In this document: one piece after another, positions 36,599 through 48,701 of the stretch
How the letters are laid out: every line of letters begins with the position of its first letter
How positions within the stretch are numbered: position 1 is the first letter of the stretch
DNA from: Branchiostoma belcheri
Lineage: Eukaryota > Chordata > Leptocardii > Amphioxiformes > Branchiostomatidae
Direction of reading: 5' to 3'
DNA length: 64,000 bases
NCBI RefSeq assembly: GCF_001625305.1
Contig: NW_017802558.1
Coordinates: forward strand, 548,374-612,373
Made by a program: the position numbers and the translations under genes
The notes under the pieces: generated by a model
What the model was told of the DNA's origin: nothing
Databases searched by the model: none
Seen by the model: the letters and a program-made list of their open reading frames with translations, nothing else

Positions 36599-37543
36599 AT
36601 AGAGTCCATTCCGCGCCACCGAGTGGGTTTTTTCTCCATGTTTCTAATACGTTTGAATTATTTAGAAGAAAAGAATACCCCAGTAACAAAAGTTCTAAAT
36701 TTTTCAAAAATTTGAAAATGAAAATTTGAATATATTTGAATTCATTTATATATTTCTGAAACATTTTGAATGTGACTGTACAAAGATCTCTTTCTTTAGA
36801 ATAAATTTGAAGTAGAGTCCATTCCGCGTCACCGAGTGGGTTGTTATTGTCATTATTTAGAAATGTTTTGAATTCTTTGTAATTGTTTGTCTAAGAAATT
36901 TCATAATTTGTAAATATTTTGAACATCTTGTCAATATTCTAAATAATTCCCTGGTTTTCTAAAACGTTTGAAATATTCCTGATGTGGAATATGACATTTC
37001 CAATAGTTTCTAAATATTTCTAACAGCACTCTACCATTTTTTACCATTATTTCGAATTATTTCTAACATTTTGTAAATAGGTCAGTGGGATGGGAAGGAA
37101 GTAATTCACACATCCCTGTGAAGTACAGGGTAGACTGCCTGGGTGTCAGGCATTGATGCCTTACAACAAAAGAGCCACCAGTGTCCAGCAGTGAAACCTA
37201 AAAATATACAGAAGAATACAGAAGAGTAGGATTAGCACCTACTTTTATGGGGGCAATTACCCACATCTACCATTTTTCATTTGTTTGAAATAGTTCTAAA
37301 TATTTCGAATAGTGAAAGAAACAAATGGGTTGTTCAAATTTATTCTAAATAAAGAGATCTTTGTACAGTCACTTTCAAAATGTTTCAGAAATATATAAAT
37401 GAATTCAAATATATTCAAATTTTCATTTTCAAATTTTTGAAAAATTTAGAACTTTTGTTACTAGGGTATTCATTTCTTCTAAATAATTCAAACGTATTAG
37501 AAACATGGAGAAAAAACCCACTCGGTGACGCGGAATCGACTCT
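36599..37543. repeat. 945-bp inverted-repeat element ending at an assembly gap
   Basis: The left arm (36599-36800) begins AGAGTCCATTCCGCG and its inverse closes at 37350-37543 (CGCGGAATCGACTCT), with arms of about 200 bp and high identity. A second same-direction terminus, AGAGTCCATTCCGCGTCACC, starts at 36815, so the core 36815-37330 is itself a terminal-repeat unit. The interior is built of loosely repeated TTCTAAATATTTCGAA-like words. The right arm runs directly into 20 Ns. Confidence 0.85.
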
Positions 37544-37563
37544 NNNNNNNNNNNNNNNNNNNN
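37544..37563. other. 20-N assembly gap
   Basis: Exactly 20 Ns, the same length as the gap at 60202-60221, so these are placeholders of unknown true size. Repeats abut it on the left. Confidence 0.95.
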
Positions 37564-37753
37564 GTTAATACAATGAGGGCGCGTCACAAGCATAAAACAT
37601 ACAAAGAGCTAAATCCATTACTGCTCCCAGGGCATGTAAAGATACTGTGCTTCAAGTTCGAAGTTCATTTTAATTACACACACACAATCATTGCATTCAC
37701 ATAAAGATCGGACTATCATGGTCGTGTCTAGTAACAAAGACAGCCCCAACGTA

Positions 37754-40396
37754 TTAGGGACTGTACGATATTTAGCGGGGGGGGAGGGCTGGTGCGTAGG
37801 GGGGGGAGGGCCATGGAAAAAATAATTGGCATATGGGGGAGGGCCATTGAAAAAAAATTGGGGCTGGGGGGAGGGCCATGGAAAATTTGTTTTACGTATC
37901 CTACGTTCCTTAGCCCTGAAAATGTGCAATGCTTCTCGGAAAAGTGCCCCTCAAAATGCAGGAAATAATGTTCAGAGGGTCAACTTTTACACATTTTTCC
38001 CGAACTCTCGCGCCTTCGGCGCTCGACATAATCTTACAGCAAACAAAATTGAGATGACGGACGGGAAAAATCAGGCTGGCTAGAACACTGATTATTGAAA
38101 AATAACAAAAAAATGAGGTCTAAGACTAGCACATTAATCAAGAAACACCGGTTCTTTTACAGCAGGCGACGCCCTGACGCTCAAATCTGGCCTGCTTTGT
38201 GCTGTTGTACTAAAACGTGATTTGTTAAGTTTTTTTACCATTTTTACTTACCGTAAATTCCCGACTAATGTACGTACTTCTTAAACTTTTCAAAATCCCC
38301 AAACTTCCTCGGGCCGTCGCCAAAGTCGGGGTGCGTACTTTATTTGAGATTTTCCCCCGACAAATCCGTGGACGACCCAGGAATATAGCGGAACACCGGC
38401 ACGGGGAGCTTGGAACGACATCGATTCGTCCATAGCATGTTTAGATAATAATATGGACGAGTGGAAATAAAGTTAACCTTCAATAAATGAACATATTTCC
38501 TCTGACTATCGTCGATATTGACACCAAGTTCCGGTAAAAGAAGTCAAGTCAAGCAGTGCACGGTAAGAAAATGTAGGTCACTGGCAATGACGTTCGGCGC
38601 TTTGTCATGCCGACCGGATCGTTCGCCAGCCTGTCGGTGCCGATCTCAGTGGAACCCCGCCGAAAATTAAAAAAAAAACAGGTAAGTACATATACAATAT
38701 TGCAAGATGGTTTATGAGTAGTAATATTTGAAATGGTCTGCAAGCTATAACGTTCTTGATCGTCGTAACGTAACATATGATGTACCTCGACTGATGGTCA
38801 CTTCTAATGCACTTCCGGCTTGAGTTGAACTCAGAAATACTAGTATTCAACAAAGATTATGCCCATGCCGTTTCAAAGGTTTAGCTAACAGAAATTGTTA
38901 TCCATGTTTCATTTCGTATCACAAGTCTTTTTGAATCTTGATAAATGCCACAAATTAGTGGGCTATAGCTGCCATGCACGACGTGAAAATGCCAGCTAGA
39001 TGTACTCCTACCCGGCTGTTGCAAACTACAATGATAGGGGCGGAGTTATAAAATGTAGTCTTTAATGAAATCTTACCGCCCGGCCGGTGGGCGGGTCCAC
39101 TCTGTACGCGCCGACAGGCGTGGCGCCAGTGTTCGTGTCGTTGCCTTGACAACGCATGAAGTACCCCAACTAGACCGGGAAGCAACGTGCACGTACTGAA
39201 GTGTGATCGGCGTGAATAAGGGCGTAAATAAAATAAACCTTGAATCATGCAACGTCCGTTCTCTTGTTCACGCCGAACTCTTTCCCCAAAGTACACCTAT
39301 AACTGTAAAACGAAGAGAGGGTCGTGGCAGCGCTGAGGACAGCTTTCCAGAACCTGGGCCCCGAAAAGGAAGTATTTCTTTCCTCTGAACAGACTGTAAC
39401 GTTACATATATGTTTTACGGAGTGCAAACTTACGTGTTTGAAGTGTATATCTCTTTGATTTTGTGACAAAAACATCTCTCACATTACGAGAGATTATTTC
39501 AAACGCAGTCAGACATTTCACTCTCTCCTGTTCGGAATCGCAAGTTCCAGTAGCCTTTTGTTGTTGTTTTAGTTTCGGTGTCAAATTTAGTAGCACTTCT
39601 ACACCCACAGTAGCATCACTACTCCGCCCTGATCTCTGCCTCGACGATTGTTTGCTCCCCTTGGGTCGATGGGCGGGCGCTATTAAAGAAGTGTTCGGTG
39701 CATTTCGTACAGTAAAGAACAACAAAGCTACGTACTTCTGTATCAACATTCAACTACCCCCGGTTACCGATAAAACAAATATTGGTATATTGTTTTTTTC
39801 TCACAAATCTTTATTGGCCGTTGCTTGATCACCAACACTGTACTCTCCGGGATCCAAAGCTGACTACGTTTCGCCGCACTCGCCTTATCCTTCGATGCGG
39901 TGGTTACGTCTTGCAAATCGGCTGCGGCCAGCGGTGAAACTAGCCTAGCCCCAACAACAAACGTTTCCCGCTACAATACTGTAACCAGTACCACACAATC
40001 ACGTAGTACACGGCCTAAATCTATTTTTAAACAGCTTTTTTTCTAGAACGAACTGTCTTTTATTAATAAGACATACATACGGGTCCACAGTGGCACCGGC
40101 CGTGCGTACAAGGAGTGCGTATTTTATTCGAGTTTTTCCATTTTACGTTTCAGACGGGAATATTTGTCTCCCACCTGCCCCAAATCGGGAGTGCGAACTT
40201 TAATCGGGATGCGTACTATATTCGGGAAATTACGGGTAATACCTGTAGGGGGAGGGCCATGGAAAAATTTTTGAGATGAGGGGGGAGGGCCAAGGAAAAA
40301 ATTTTGAGATTGGGGGGGAGGGCCATGGAAAAAAATTTTGACCGGACTTCCAGCGCACCAGCCCTCCCCCCCCGGTAAATATCGTACAGTCCCTTA
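37754..40396. mobile_element. 2.6 kb TIR element with TTA target duplication
   Basis: The element at 37757-40393 has termini GGGACTGTACGATATTTA and TAAATATCGTACAGTCCC (18-bp perfect core, near-match to about 46 bp through GGGAGGGCTGGTGCGC) and is flanked by TTA at 37754-37756 and 40394-40396. Both ends carry direct repeats of GGGGGAGGGCCATGGAAAA. The right flank, TTAGAAACATGGAG, is the interior of the 36.6-37.5 kb element family, so it landed in one. No transposase domain was recognised. The ORFs near 39.4-39.8 kb (115-121 codons on both strands) are unassigned. Confidence 0.85.
38249..40238. mobile_element. Nested TIR element, TACCGTAAATTCCCGA ends
   Basis: Left TACCGTAAATTCCCGACTAA then TGTACG; right GCGTACTATATTCGGG then AAATTACGGGTA. 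The ends are inverted repeats with a few mismatches, TA at each outer edge, about 2.0 kb apart and wholly inside the 37757-40393 element. Both ends hold GTGCG(T/A)ACTTTA and CGGG-rich words. The interior is CpG-rich relative to the rest of the window. An AAACAG|GTAAGTAC donor-like site occurs near 38681. It may include remnants of a coding region, but none is recognisable. Confidence 0.65.
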
Positions 40397-40962
40397 GAAA
40401 CATGGAGAAAAAACCCACTCGGTGACGCGGAATCGACTCTACCCATGTGTTTCTTTCACAATTCGAAATATTTAGAACTATTTCAAACAAATAACCAAAT
40501 GGTAGATGTGGGTAATTGCCCCCATAAAAGTAGGTGCTAATCCTACTCTTCTGTCTTCCTCTGTATATTTTTAGATTTCACTGCTGGACACTGGTGGCTC
40601 TTTTGTTGTAAGGCATCAATGCCTGACACCCAGGCAGTCTACCCTGTACTCCACAGGGATGTGTGAATTACTTCCTTTCCATCCCACTGACCTATTTACA
40701 AAATGTTAGAAATAATTCGAAATAATGGTAAAAAATGGTAGAGTGCTGTTAGAAATATTTAGAAACTATTGGAAATGTCATAATCCACATCAGGAATATT
40801 TCAAACGTTTTAGAAAACCAGGGAATTATTTAGAATATTGACAAGATGTTCAAAATATTTCCAAATTATGAAATTTCTTAGACAAACAATTACAAAGAAT
40901 TCAAAACATTTCTAAATAATGACAATAACAACCCACACAGTGACGCGGAATTGACTCTATAT
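40397..40962. repeat. Inverted copy of the 36815-37330 core
   Basis: Read on the opposite strand, 40445-40962 matches 36815-37320 closely, including the non-TE-like phrase GTAGGTGCTAATCCTACTCT and CAGTGGGATGG-type words. It ends CGCGGAATTGACTCT. Together the two copies bracket about 3.1 kb (including the gap) in inverted orientation. The left edge, GAAACATGGAGAAAAAACCC, is a further arm interrupted by the 2.6 kb element. Confidence 0.85.
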
Positions 40963-42401
40963 CAGTGGTATTAGAGATACCAAATTTTTACTGTGATCTG
41001 CAATGTTGCAGAATGTGAAAATTTTGTTCTTCAAGTCAGAAATACTTTCTGCAAGTACTTGTTAAAAGTCCGGATCTAAACCCATGGCATTAAAAAATTG
41101 CATGTTGGCAAACATTTTATTATGCAATTTGAAAAATACATGCAAAATTACTTGTATGTTATATAGTCAGTAGTAAACGCAAAAGCTCTTTAACACCGTT
41201 GAACCCCTAGCCTGATTTTGTCAGTCTGCAAAATTGCAGGTTGCTTAATTTTACTTCTGCAACATTGAAAATGTCTCTGCAAAATGCAGACTGCAGATGG
41301 GTATTTCTAACACTGTATAATTATGCTTCACATCAGTTGAGGATGTCAGCTTTACCCTATTTTTACAAGATTATAAATCTACCTGTATGCAGTTCAGTGT
41401 TTTCCAAGATTTGAGGCATTTTATCTGAAACTGTCATGACACCCCATAAAAGTTAAGCGATGTCAGGTTGAAAATTTGACCAAGAATTCAGCAGCCACAT
41501 CTAGACTAAATTTGCAGTCTGGTCACCAACAGTTCTGGGAATTAGACAAGAAAGTGTATGTTAGATTTTAAAAGAAAAAGAACAAGCTCTGACATATCTC
41601 CCTCTGAGCCACAAATACAAGATACACACTCTAAAAGGGGTCACGCAGACCCATGTACACTACACTAGTATCAACTCACTAGCATCTAAAGCCCCTGTCT
41701 TCAGTGTTCTGACAAGATTCTGTCTTTGATAAGCTTTACTAAGCACGGTGGTGACATGAGTATCCCATTTGAGATTACCCTGAAGGATTACAGGGACCTT
41801 CTAGAGAACTGTATCTCTGTGATCTTGTTGTCCATGTGAAGTTGTAACAAGCCATGAACGATCGCACTGCTACAAAGAACTAATGGCGTTGTCGGGCTAG
41901 TTCTCCTTTATATACAGCTTGATGAAGGGGTGGCAATCTATCGCATGCGACGCTATACGTGTATTTTGGGAGCTTTGACTCGCCTGGCAAATGAAACATG
42001 GAAAGTTCAATAGCCATTAGGAGATTGGTTACCTTTCCTATATGCAGTAAATCTAGTTGCTGCACTCCGTTACAACTTGAACTTTGTTGGCATTTTTTGT
42101 GCGAACTGGAGTCAAATGAAATCAAATCTTTATTTAAAATCAACTTTGCAGACGTGTTGGATCTCTTCAGTCACAACTTAATTGCTTTGAAATTTTACAG
42201 ATAGATTAAAAGTATATGAACATGTGCATAATTCTTTGCATGGGTATTTGCTAATTAGTGACCCAGGTGGTGTATATAAAGAACATAAATTTAAAAATGT
42301 ATTGTTGATTTGTTTGTCTTGTTGTTGATGTAAACACTTGACAGAAAACGATCGCAGTGTTTGTTCCAAGGAGAGTTTTAGAAAGACTAGATTCTCTGTT
42401 A

Positions 42402-42690
42402 AGTATGGTAAATTGTTTCTAGATTCACAGATGTCTGGATTTGAGGTATACTCACTACTAGACTGTCAAACACTTAAGGAAGATTTACGCTTTTAAAAGA
42501 TAAGAAGCAGTATAGGCCCAAGAACAATTTTGGAAGGACTAGATTCTCTGCAGTCTACTTAATAATAATATTAATGTATGGTAAATTGTTTCTCGATTCA
42601 CAGCTGTATGAATTTAAGGTATACTCACTGCTACCAGACTATCAAACACTTAAGGAAGATTTATGCTTTTAAAAGATAAGGAGCAGGTGA
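42402..42690. repeat. Local tandem duplication, about 175-bp offset
   Basis: GTATGGTAAATTGTTTCT, GATTCACAG, GGTATACTCACT and CAAACACTTAAGGAAGATTT recur at about 42402-42508 and 42577-42690. CTAGATTCTCTG precedes both. No gene. Confidence 0.85.
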
Positions 42691-42985
42691 GTAATTTTAC
42701 TCCACAGATAAAATACACCTTTGTGATCACCCGAGATAGGGGGAGCGATTTCAGAAAGTTGAAAAGGTCTGGGTCCATTACTGGTGCCATTTCCAAAAGA
42801 TTAACGCGGGATAGCATCTTTTCATTTAGTATAGCCTGGGGCGTAGAAAGCAATTTTCTGTAAATTGAGGTGCAAGTTGCAGATTTGTAAAGGGTATAGA
42901 CTATTGACGGGAGACTCCGAAACAGATAATTCAGCCACTACCTGGAATGGGTAAGGGCCATCTGTCAAGATCGAGGTATTACATG

Positions 42986-43378
42986 TAAGGCCTAGGAAAA
43001 AAAATGTCGTGTTTCTTGTTTAAGTCCTGAAAAATTAGGGCTGGTAGGTAGGGATGTTCTTTTTTTGTTTCTTTTTTCTTTTCGACCCTGGCAACCTCTC
43101 TCTATATCTAGTTAGCCATAGTGATCCAACTTTACGTACAGTTTAACAAAGTAAAACTTGCATGAGGACACCTGTATTGTCAATATCAATGTTGGAAAAC
43201 TGAAAAAAAAGTAAAACATTTCTTCACTCAGGTGTCAGATCATGGAGCTAGAAAAGGTTGATCAGGTCGAAAAATTTATGTCCCTTTCTGAGGTCTACCC
43301 CCCAAAAAAGGCTAAGGTCGGCAATTTTTTCTAGGGTCGGTCGGGAAACAGGAAACAACATTTTTTCCCTAGGCCTAA
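42986..43378. mobile_element. Harbinger-like GGCCTAGG element with TAA duplication
   Basis: The element at 42989-43375 has ends GGCCTAGGAAAAAAAATGTC and CATTTTTTCCCTAGGCC, flanked by TAA (42986, 43376). The interior includes GAAAAATTAGGGCTGGTAGG and TCATGGAGCTAGAAAAGG. It is inverted relative to 43849-44191, and the pair could base-pair over about 340 bp. Confidence 0.85.
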
Positions 43379-43845
43379 CGTAGGTAAAGCTCTGCAATGT
43401 TTCTATGTCATTAGATGATAAATAGGCATTTCTGCACTGTATGATCCTTGCAACATAACATGATAACGTAATAGATACAGTCTGTACATATGATAATTAT
43501 TATGATTTCAAACATGAATCTACTAACTTAAAGCTGATTACCTGACATAAAATTGTTCATCTTTAATATTCTAATATTTACCAGAGAGGACGAGGAGGCT
43601 TTTCCATTTTCTTGGTCAAAATGAGATCAATATTTATGGCACAAAATACTGCAGATATGTTGTATATGCTTGGAATCCTTTAGGGATAATGAGTTATTGC
43701 CACGTTATAGAATAGATATAGAGAAACAAGGTCAATGTGTAGCCTAAAAACTCATTATCTCCTGAAATATCTTCCCATACGTTTGCTCAGCCAAGCTCTT
43801 TCCTTATTGACTGTCTGATAGTTTTTCATTCTTCTAATTTCATGC

Positions 43846-44194
43846 TGAGGCGTAGGGAAAAAATGTTGTGTTTCTTATTTCCCGACTGACCCTAGAAAAA
43901 CCTGCCGACCCTATAGATGGTGGACCCCTGCAAGAGACATAATTTTTCGAGCTGATCAACCTTTTCTAGCTCCATGATCTGACACATGAGTGATAAAACA
44001 TTGCACAATTGGTTTTCTAACATTGACATTGAAAATAAAAGTGTCCTCATGCAAGTTTTACTTTGCTAAACTGTATTGTATAAGTTGGATCCCTATATAG
44101 ATATCACGAAAAGAAAAAAAGATAATCCCTACCTACCGACCCAAATTTTTTCAGGACTGAAACAGGAAACAGAACATTTTTTTCCTCGGCCTGA
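43846..44194. mobile_element. Harbinger-like GGCCTAGG element, opposite orientation, TGA duplication
   Basis: The element at 43849-44191 has ends GGCGTAGGGAAAAAATGTTG and CATTTTTTTCCTCGGCC, with TGA on both sides (43846, 44192). It is the same family as 42989-43375 in inverse orientation. The duplication length is 3 bp again, but the triplet is TGA rather than TAA. Confidence 0.83.
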
Positions 44195-44920
44195 CCAAGT
44201 TTTGCACTGTTGACTGTGTGTACAGCAGTGGGTTGAGATAACTATAAGACAAGAAATTTTATCACTGAATGGCCAAAACCTAATTTGCTCTGAGAATTTT
44301 ATATGTATGATTAGCTATGAAGTACTTGGTCATTCAGAAGCATACATGGCTTCCTATGCAAGGATATAGAAAGCAGTAGAGCCAGAAATTGCCGTAGATA
44401 TCATGTCTGATAATCACAAATCCAATACCATCATGTGAAGATTTAAAATGCTATATCAGTACAGAAAAGCAGTGTACTTAACAAAAAGCCGTCGGCCTGT
44501 CCTCTTATAATTTCCAATATAATAAATCATCATCATCATCATGACCATATTTCCTATGATTTTTTGGCAATACCAGTCATTGAAAAAAAAGGATGTGTGT
44601 GGATTGGGGGTGGGGGACTACAGTGCAATGCTCGCAATAAAGATTGGTATAGACGTGTATTTTGAAAATGAAAAGTTGATACAGAAAAAGGGTTTCATTC
44701 ATCTTTGCCAAGTTACAAAAGCTGGTGAGTAAAAATTGATTATGAGTAATGGCAATGGCTGTAATGTTCTGACTATCAGGGCTCATGGCCAGATATAGAT
44801 TTTTTATTCATATTATACAGATGCCAAATGCCGTTGAACCTGACTGTGACCTTCAGTACTTGTGTTAACCATCAGCTGACCAATACATTGGTTACCTTCA
44901 GCTTCCATTCATCTTGTTAT

Positions 44921-45065
44921 GTTTACTTTCACAGAAGGAAAACATATTGTTTTTGCTCTGTTTCTTCTTCCTCTTCTTCTTCTCCAAACAGATAAGGTCA
45001 ATGACCTGAACCAGATATCTGTCACCATGGTAACTGGTGTTGGGTTACATCATGTTGCAATTTTA
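44921..45065. repeat. Dispersed repeat with GGTCAATGACCTG core, copy 2
   Basis: It has the same order of blocks as 33366-33535, plus an expanded CTTCTTCCTCTTCTTCTTCT tract between TTTTGCTCTG and CCAAACAGATAAGG. No ORF. Confidence 0.7.
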
Positions 45066-45338
45066 TAGCAGGAGGGATTTAGACTCCTGTCACCATATAT
45101 ATGAATGTGTTTGAGTAAGAATTAACAGTAATGAACCCATTCTTACTGCATTATCGGGCATTCATGACACGTTCGCCTTGGGACCAACAAACGTGATGGA
45201 CAGATACAAATGATGCAAGTCGTTTTTCAGGAACTAAAGATGTATTATTCACGGACTCATGGTCAGCTTTCGTCCCGGTTTAAAAGAATGTATGACACTG
45301 ATGAACATTCAAAATATCATATGTGACATACATATTTA

Positions 45339-45536
45339 AGTAAAGCACAATTTTTTGTGGCACTTTAATATTCGCGGTTTATCATTAACTTAATCAGTAA
45401 CTTAAATAAGTAACTTAGTAAATAATTGGGCGACTTTCTTTTTGCTGCACCTGCCACCACCGCGAACGTATAATTCCCCAAACATGTCCATTTTTCTCAG
45501 ACTTTTGCTACCGTGAACATTAAGTGATTTACAGTA
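45339..45536 (-). mobile_element. TA-flanked CTGTAAATCAC MITE, copy 6 (left end decayed)
   Basis: The left terminus is worn (TAAAGCACAATTTTTTGTGG); the right end, TTAAGTGATTTACAGTA, is intact. A short internal repeat of AACTTA(A)..AGTAACTTA around 45388-45420 is private to this copy. Confidence 0.82.
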
Positions 45537-45869
45537 TATGTTGCTAACACTGCAAAAGAATTCAACAAGGGAGATGACTTTTTTATCTCTTGAAAAATGT
45601 GAAGGTTTTTTTGTGCAGACAAAATAGATTCTCCAATCGATGAAAGATCATCTTTGCTGTTGATAGAATTTTATTTTTGTACTTAAACTTATGGTCCCTC
45701 AAGATTTCCTAATACTAGTCACTGACACACTGATGCGAGGCGTCTGCTGGTATTAGCAATCAGACCGGAATCGCCAGCCGCCCTGGAGGCATTCTCAGTC
45801 CTCCAGACAGTGCCTGATGTGACTAATAAAGTTTTTTGGCAAGTTCTAACCACAAATGATGACAATTCG

Positions 45870-46345
45870 CTGCAGTGGTGTGAAACCTTCTAGGTTAATG
45901 ACAAACTGAGCCTGCAGTTTTGGACCAGTGTCAACAATCAAGATTGAATCATCTCAGGAATCCTCCAGATTGTACTGTAAATCACGTTATGTTTATGGTA
46001 GCAAAAGCTTGTGGTCTGAGAAAAATCAGGACATTTTTTCGGAACTATATATTTTCAGCATGGCGGCAGGTGCAGCAAAAAGTAAGTTGGCAAATTGTTC
46101 ACGGTAATGATAAGTTTACGGTACAGAAGTGACCGCAAAAACCACGAATAGAAAAGTATCGCGAAAAAATCATGATTTTACAGTATCTGATAGGACCCAA
46201 ATTTTTGACAGGTTCCTGTCACAAACAAAGATGTTCATTGCACTGTCTGTGAACACCTTCCAGGTAAAGGACAAACTGATCTGCTGGTAGTTTTGGAACA
46301 GTGTCAACAGTCAAGCATGGCTGGACAGATTGTCTTTCCTCCAGA
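45870..46345. repeat. Direct duplication flanking a MITE
   Basis: GTGAAACCTTCTAGGT, GACAAACTGA, AGTTTTGGA(C/A)CAGTGTC and CCTCCAGA(T/C)TG occur at 45880-45972 and about 46248-46345, with about 85% identity. The MITE at 45973-46185 lies between them, directly after the first copy. Confidence 0.7.
45973..46185 (+). mobile_element. TA-flanked CTGTAAATCAC MITE, copy 7
   Basis: Starts TACTGTAAATCACGTTATG and ends CATGATTTTACAGTA (one extra T in the right terminus). TA is on both sides. Confidence 0.9.
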
Positions 46346-46514
46346 CTGCAACTGATTAAGTTGCATGTGACTGAAATTTGAACCATGTGACATTGTGAGT
46401 TAATCACTCTGAGTGCGACAGTGTTTATTGCAGTGGTGGGACCCCCTTCGGAGACACGGACTGTTCCTGTTCTTGGTTGTGGGCAGCCTGGTATTATCAG
46501 TCAGGGCCAGTCAA

Positions 46515-46727
46515 CACTGTAAATCACTTTTCGTTCGCAGTAACAAAAGTTCGTAGTCTGAGAAAAGTGGACAACGTTTGCGGAACTATACATTCACGGT
46601 GGCAGCAGGTGCAGGAAAAAGAAATTTGGTGAATCATTTGTTTGCAGTAATGATAAGTTTGCGGTACACGAGTAACTGCGACAACCGCTAATACAAAAGT
46701 ACTGTGAAAAAATGGTGATTTACAGTA
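46515..46727 (+). mobile_element. TA-flanked CTGTAAATCAC MITE, copy 8
   Basis: Starts CACTGTAAATCACTTTTCG and ends ATGGTGATTTACAGTA. The left TA has become CA. It retains CATTCACGGTGGCAGCAGG. Confidence 0.88.
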
Positions 46728-48123
46728 TTATCATCAGTCACTGGGCCCTAGTCACCACTCTCCCTGGACGGATTACCTACATGTGAATGCATGTTTGAAG
46801 TTTAATCACTGAACTGATGAACAAGGCCAAGGATGTACCAGGCTATGTGCAGGCGTGTCATCTGAATACAAATTGGGCTCACCTATGGGCACCAATCATC
46901 GCGCAGGATCGTAAATTGAACTTCAAACAGAACGAAATTGATGGCCACTGCAGAGAAGGGCATCTGCACAGCAATGGATTCTAGATAGCCAGAAATCCTG
47001 ATTGTGAGATCTTCAGTGATGATGATGATGATGTTTTTTCATCATCTTTGATGAGGACCACTCTCTAAAAGATGAATACACGTCCAGACAAAAGATGTCA
47101 CAGTCGCACACATGTTTTTAACTGCGTGATGGGAATTGAAAACACAGTTCAGGATTGTACCAACAATGAACAGACAAGGTATGGGGACCATTAATTCTTA
47201 CCATGCCGTGATCCTAAGACTTACAAACATTTTAACTACATGTGTTCATCATTGTAACCAAAGCTTTCCCATAGCCCAGGGATACGTCATGATGCATCTG
47301 CTAAGAACAGACTTGCCTATAGAGAGCTCTGCCGTTGATAATTTATGATTTCATATATAGTTTCACACTGCAAATAGCACTTTGTGTGGATGCTAAGGCC
47401 CTTCTGCTGGATATCATCTCACAAATCATTTCGACCCACTTTGTTACTCGGGATGTGAGGGATTGCCAGCGCCTTAGCAGTTCACTTGGTGCATCTTGAT
47501 GAATTATGTCCTGCAAAGCCAGCAATACGTAAGGATTATGTGCTTTTCGTGACCGCTTATTGTCGTTATTCAGCCTGAACTAATAGAGGATTCGCCACAT
47601 AACAAGCTTATTTCCCAGTAGCGCAATGTCTTACAATTTTCTTGCAAAATTGGAAAAGGGGTTAGGTATGGAGATTGGTGGCTTTATGGAGGATTTTTGA
47701 TCTTCTTAGAAAACGTTGAATCCACATATAATACCTGGCGAACTCACTGATCCGAAGTACACATGCATTGTGAGTTGAAGTCATTGACCTAGTTGTTTCA
47801 GTGGTATATGAAGGCTATAGTATATGTAGTGCCTTAGAATAGGAAAAGGTAGAATTTTGTTGAGTTTATTTGTTGCGTTTTCGGTTAGACCCAATTGACA
47901 CTAATCTAAAAATAGAGTAAACCATGACTTCTTTCTGTTACATGTACAATATAATAATGATTACCTTTGCCACATTATTTTTCCCTTGTCCTTCTGATAT
48001 GAAAATATTGGAATTTTAAAAACAGTCTGTCATGTTTGGTAAAATTTCCTACCGGGTATGTTGGCCCTGGAGTCAAGGAGCTGGCCTGTGTAGACCCTGG
48101 CAACAGTCCGGCATCCAGACTGC

Positions 48124-48332
48124 TACTGTAAATCACTTTATACTTTGTGGTAGCACAAGTTCATGGTCCGACAAATATGTTTGCAGAACTATACATTCAT
48201 TTTGCGATGGCGACAGGTGCAGCAAAAAGTAAGTCGGCAGATTACTTGTTGATGGGAATAAGTTCACGGTACAGAAGTGACTGCGACAATTGCAAATATA
48301 GAAATACTGCGAAAAAATCTTGATTTACAGTA
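48124..48332 (+). mobile_element. TA-flanked CTGTAAATCAC MITE, copy 9
   Basis: Starts TACTGTAAATCACTTTATA and ends TCTTGATTTACAGTA. It has lost part of the CTGAGAAAAATGGACA block (replaced by CCGACAAATATG). Confidence 0.88.
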
Positions 48333-48701
48333 TTGAAGGGGGGGTCTAAGAGCAGGACCCTGGAGGCTACCCCCCTGGCAGAGGAGGGGGGGTCAGCACA
48401 GATAAATTTACCCAGTAGTTTCAGGCCCTTCAATCTTTAATTGTGAGCAGAAAATTGATTTTTTTGGTTTTCAGCCAAAATTACAAATGCATGAGAGGAA
48501 GCCTCTACCTGATATATGACCCACTTTTATCTTGTCATCAGCCCGCAGTCTACTCATCATGACCCAACCCAACTTTCCATCCCTGGATTACTAGAGTTAG
48601 CCTGGGTACCTTCCTACATATTTACAGTTATCCCTTTTCTCTTGCGATCTTGAATGGGAGAGTAACAGTAACAGTAACAGTAAGGTTGTCAGATTGATAA
48701 A

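Noticed and set aside
36582-37568. Identical short ORFs at both ends of the 945-bp element
   Set aside because: They are the same inverted arm read on each strand, not two genes, and one runs into the gap.
39402-39828. Opposed 115- and 121-codon frames inside the nested element, one Lys/Arg-rich
   Set aside because: They overlap each other on opposite strands and show no DDE or other transposase motif that I can see.
44526-44544. (ATC)n and (GAT)n runs here and at about 35040 and 47020
   Set aside because: Ordinary short microsatellites with nothing further to explain.
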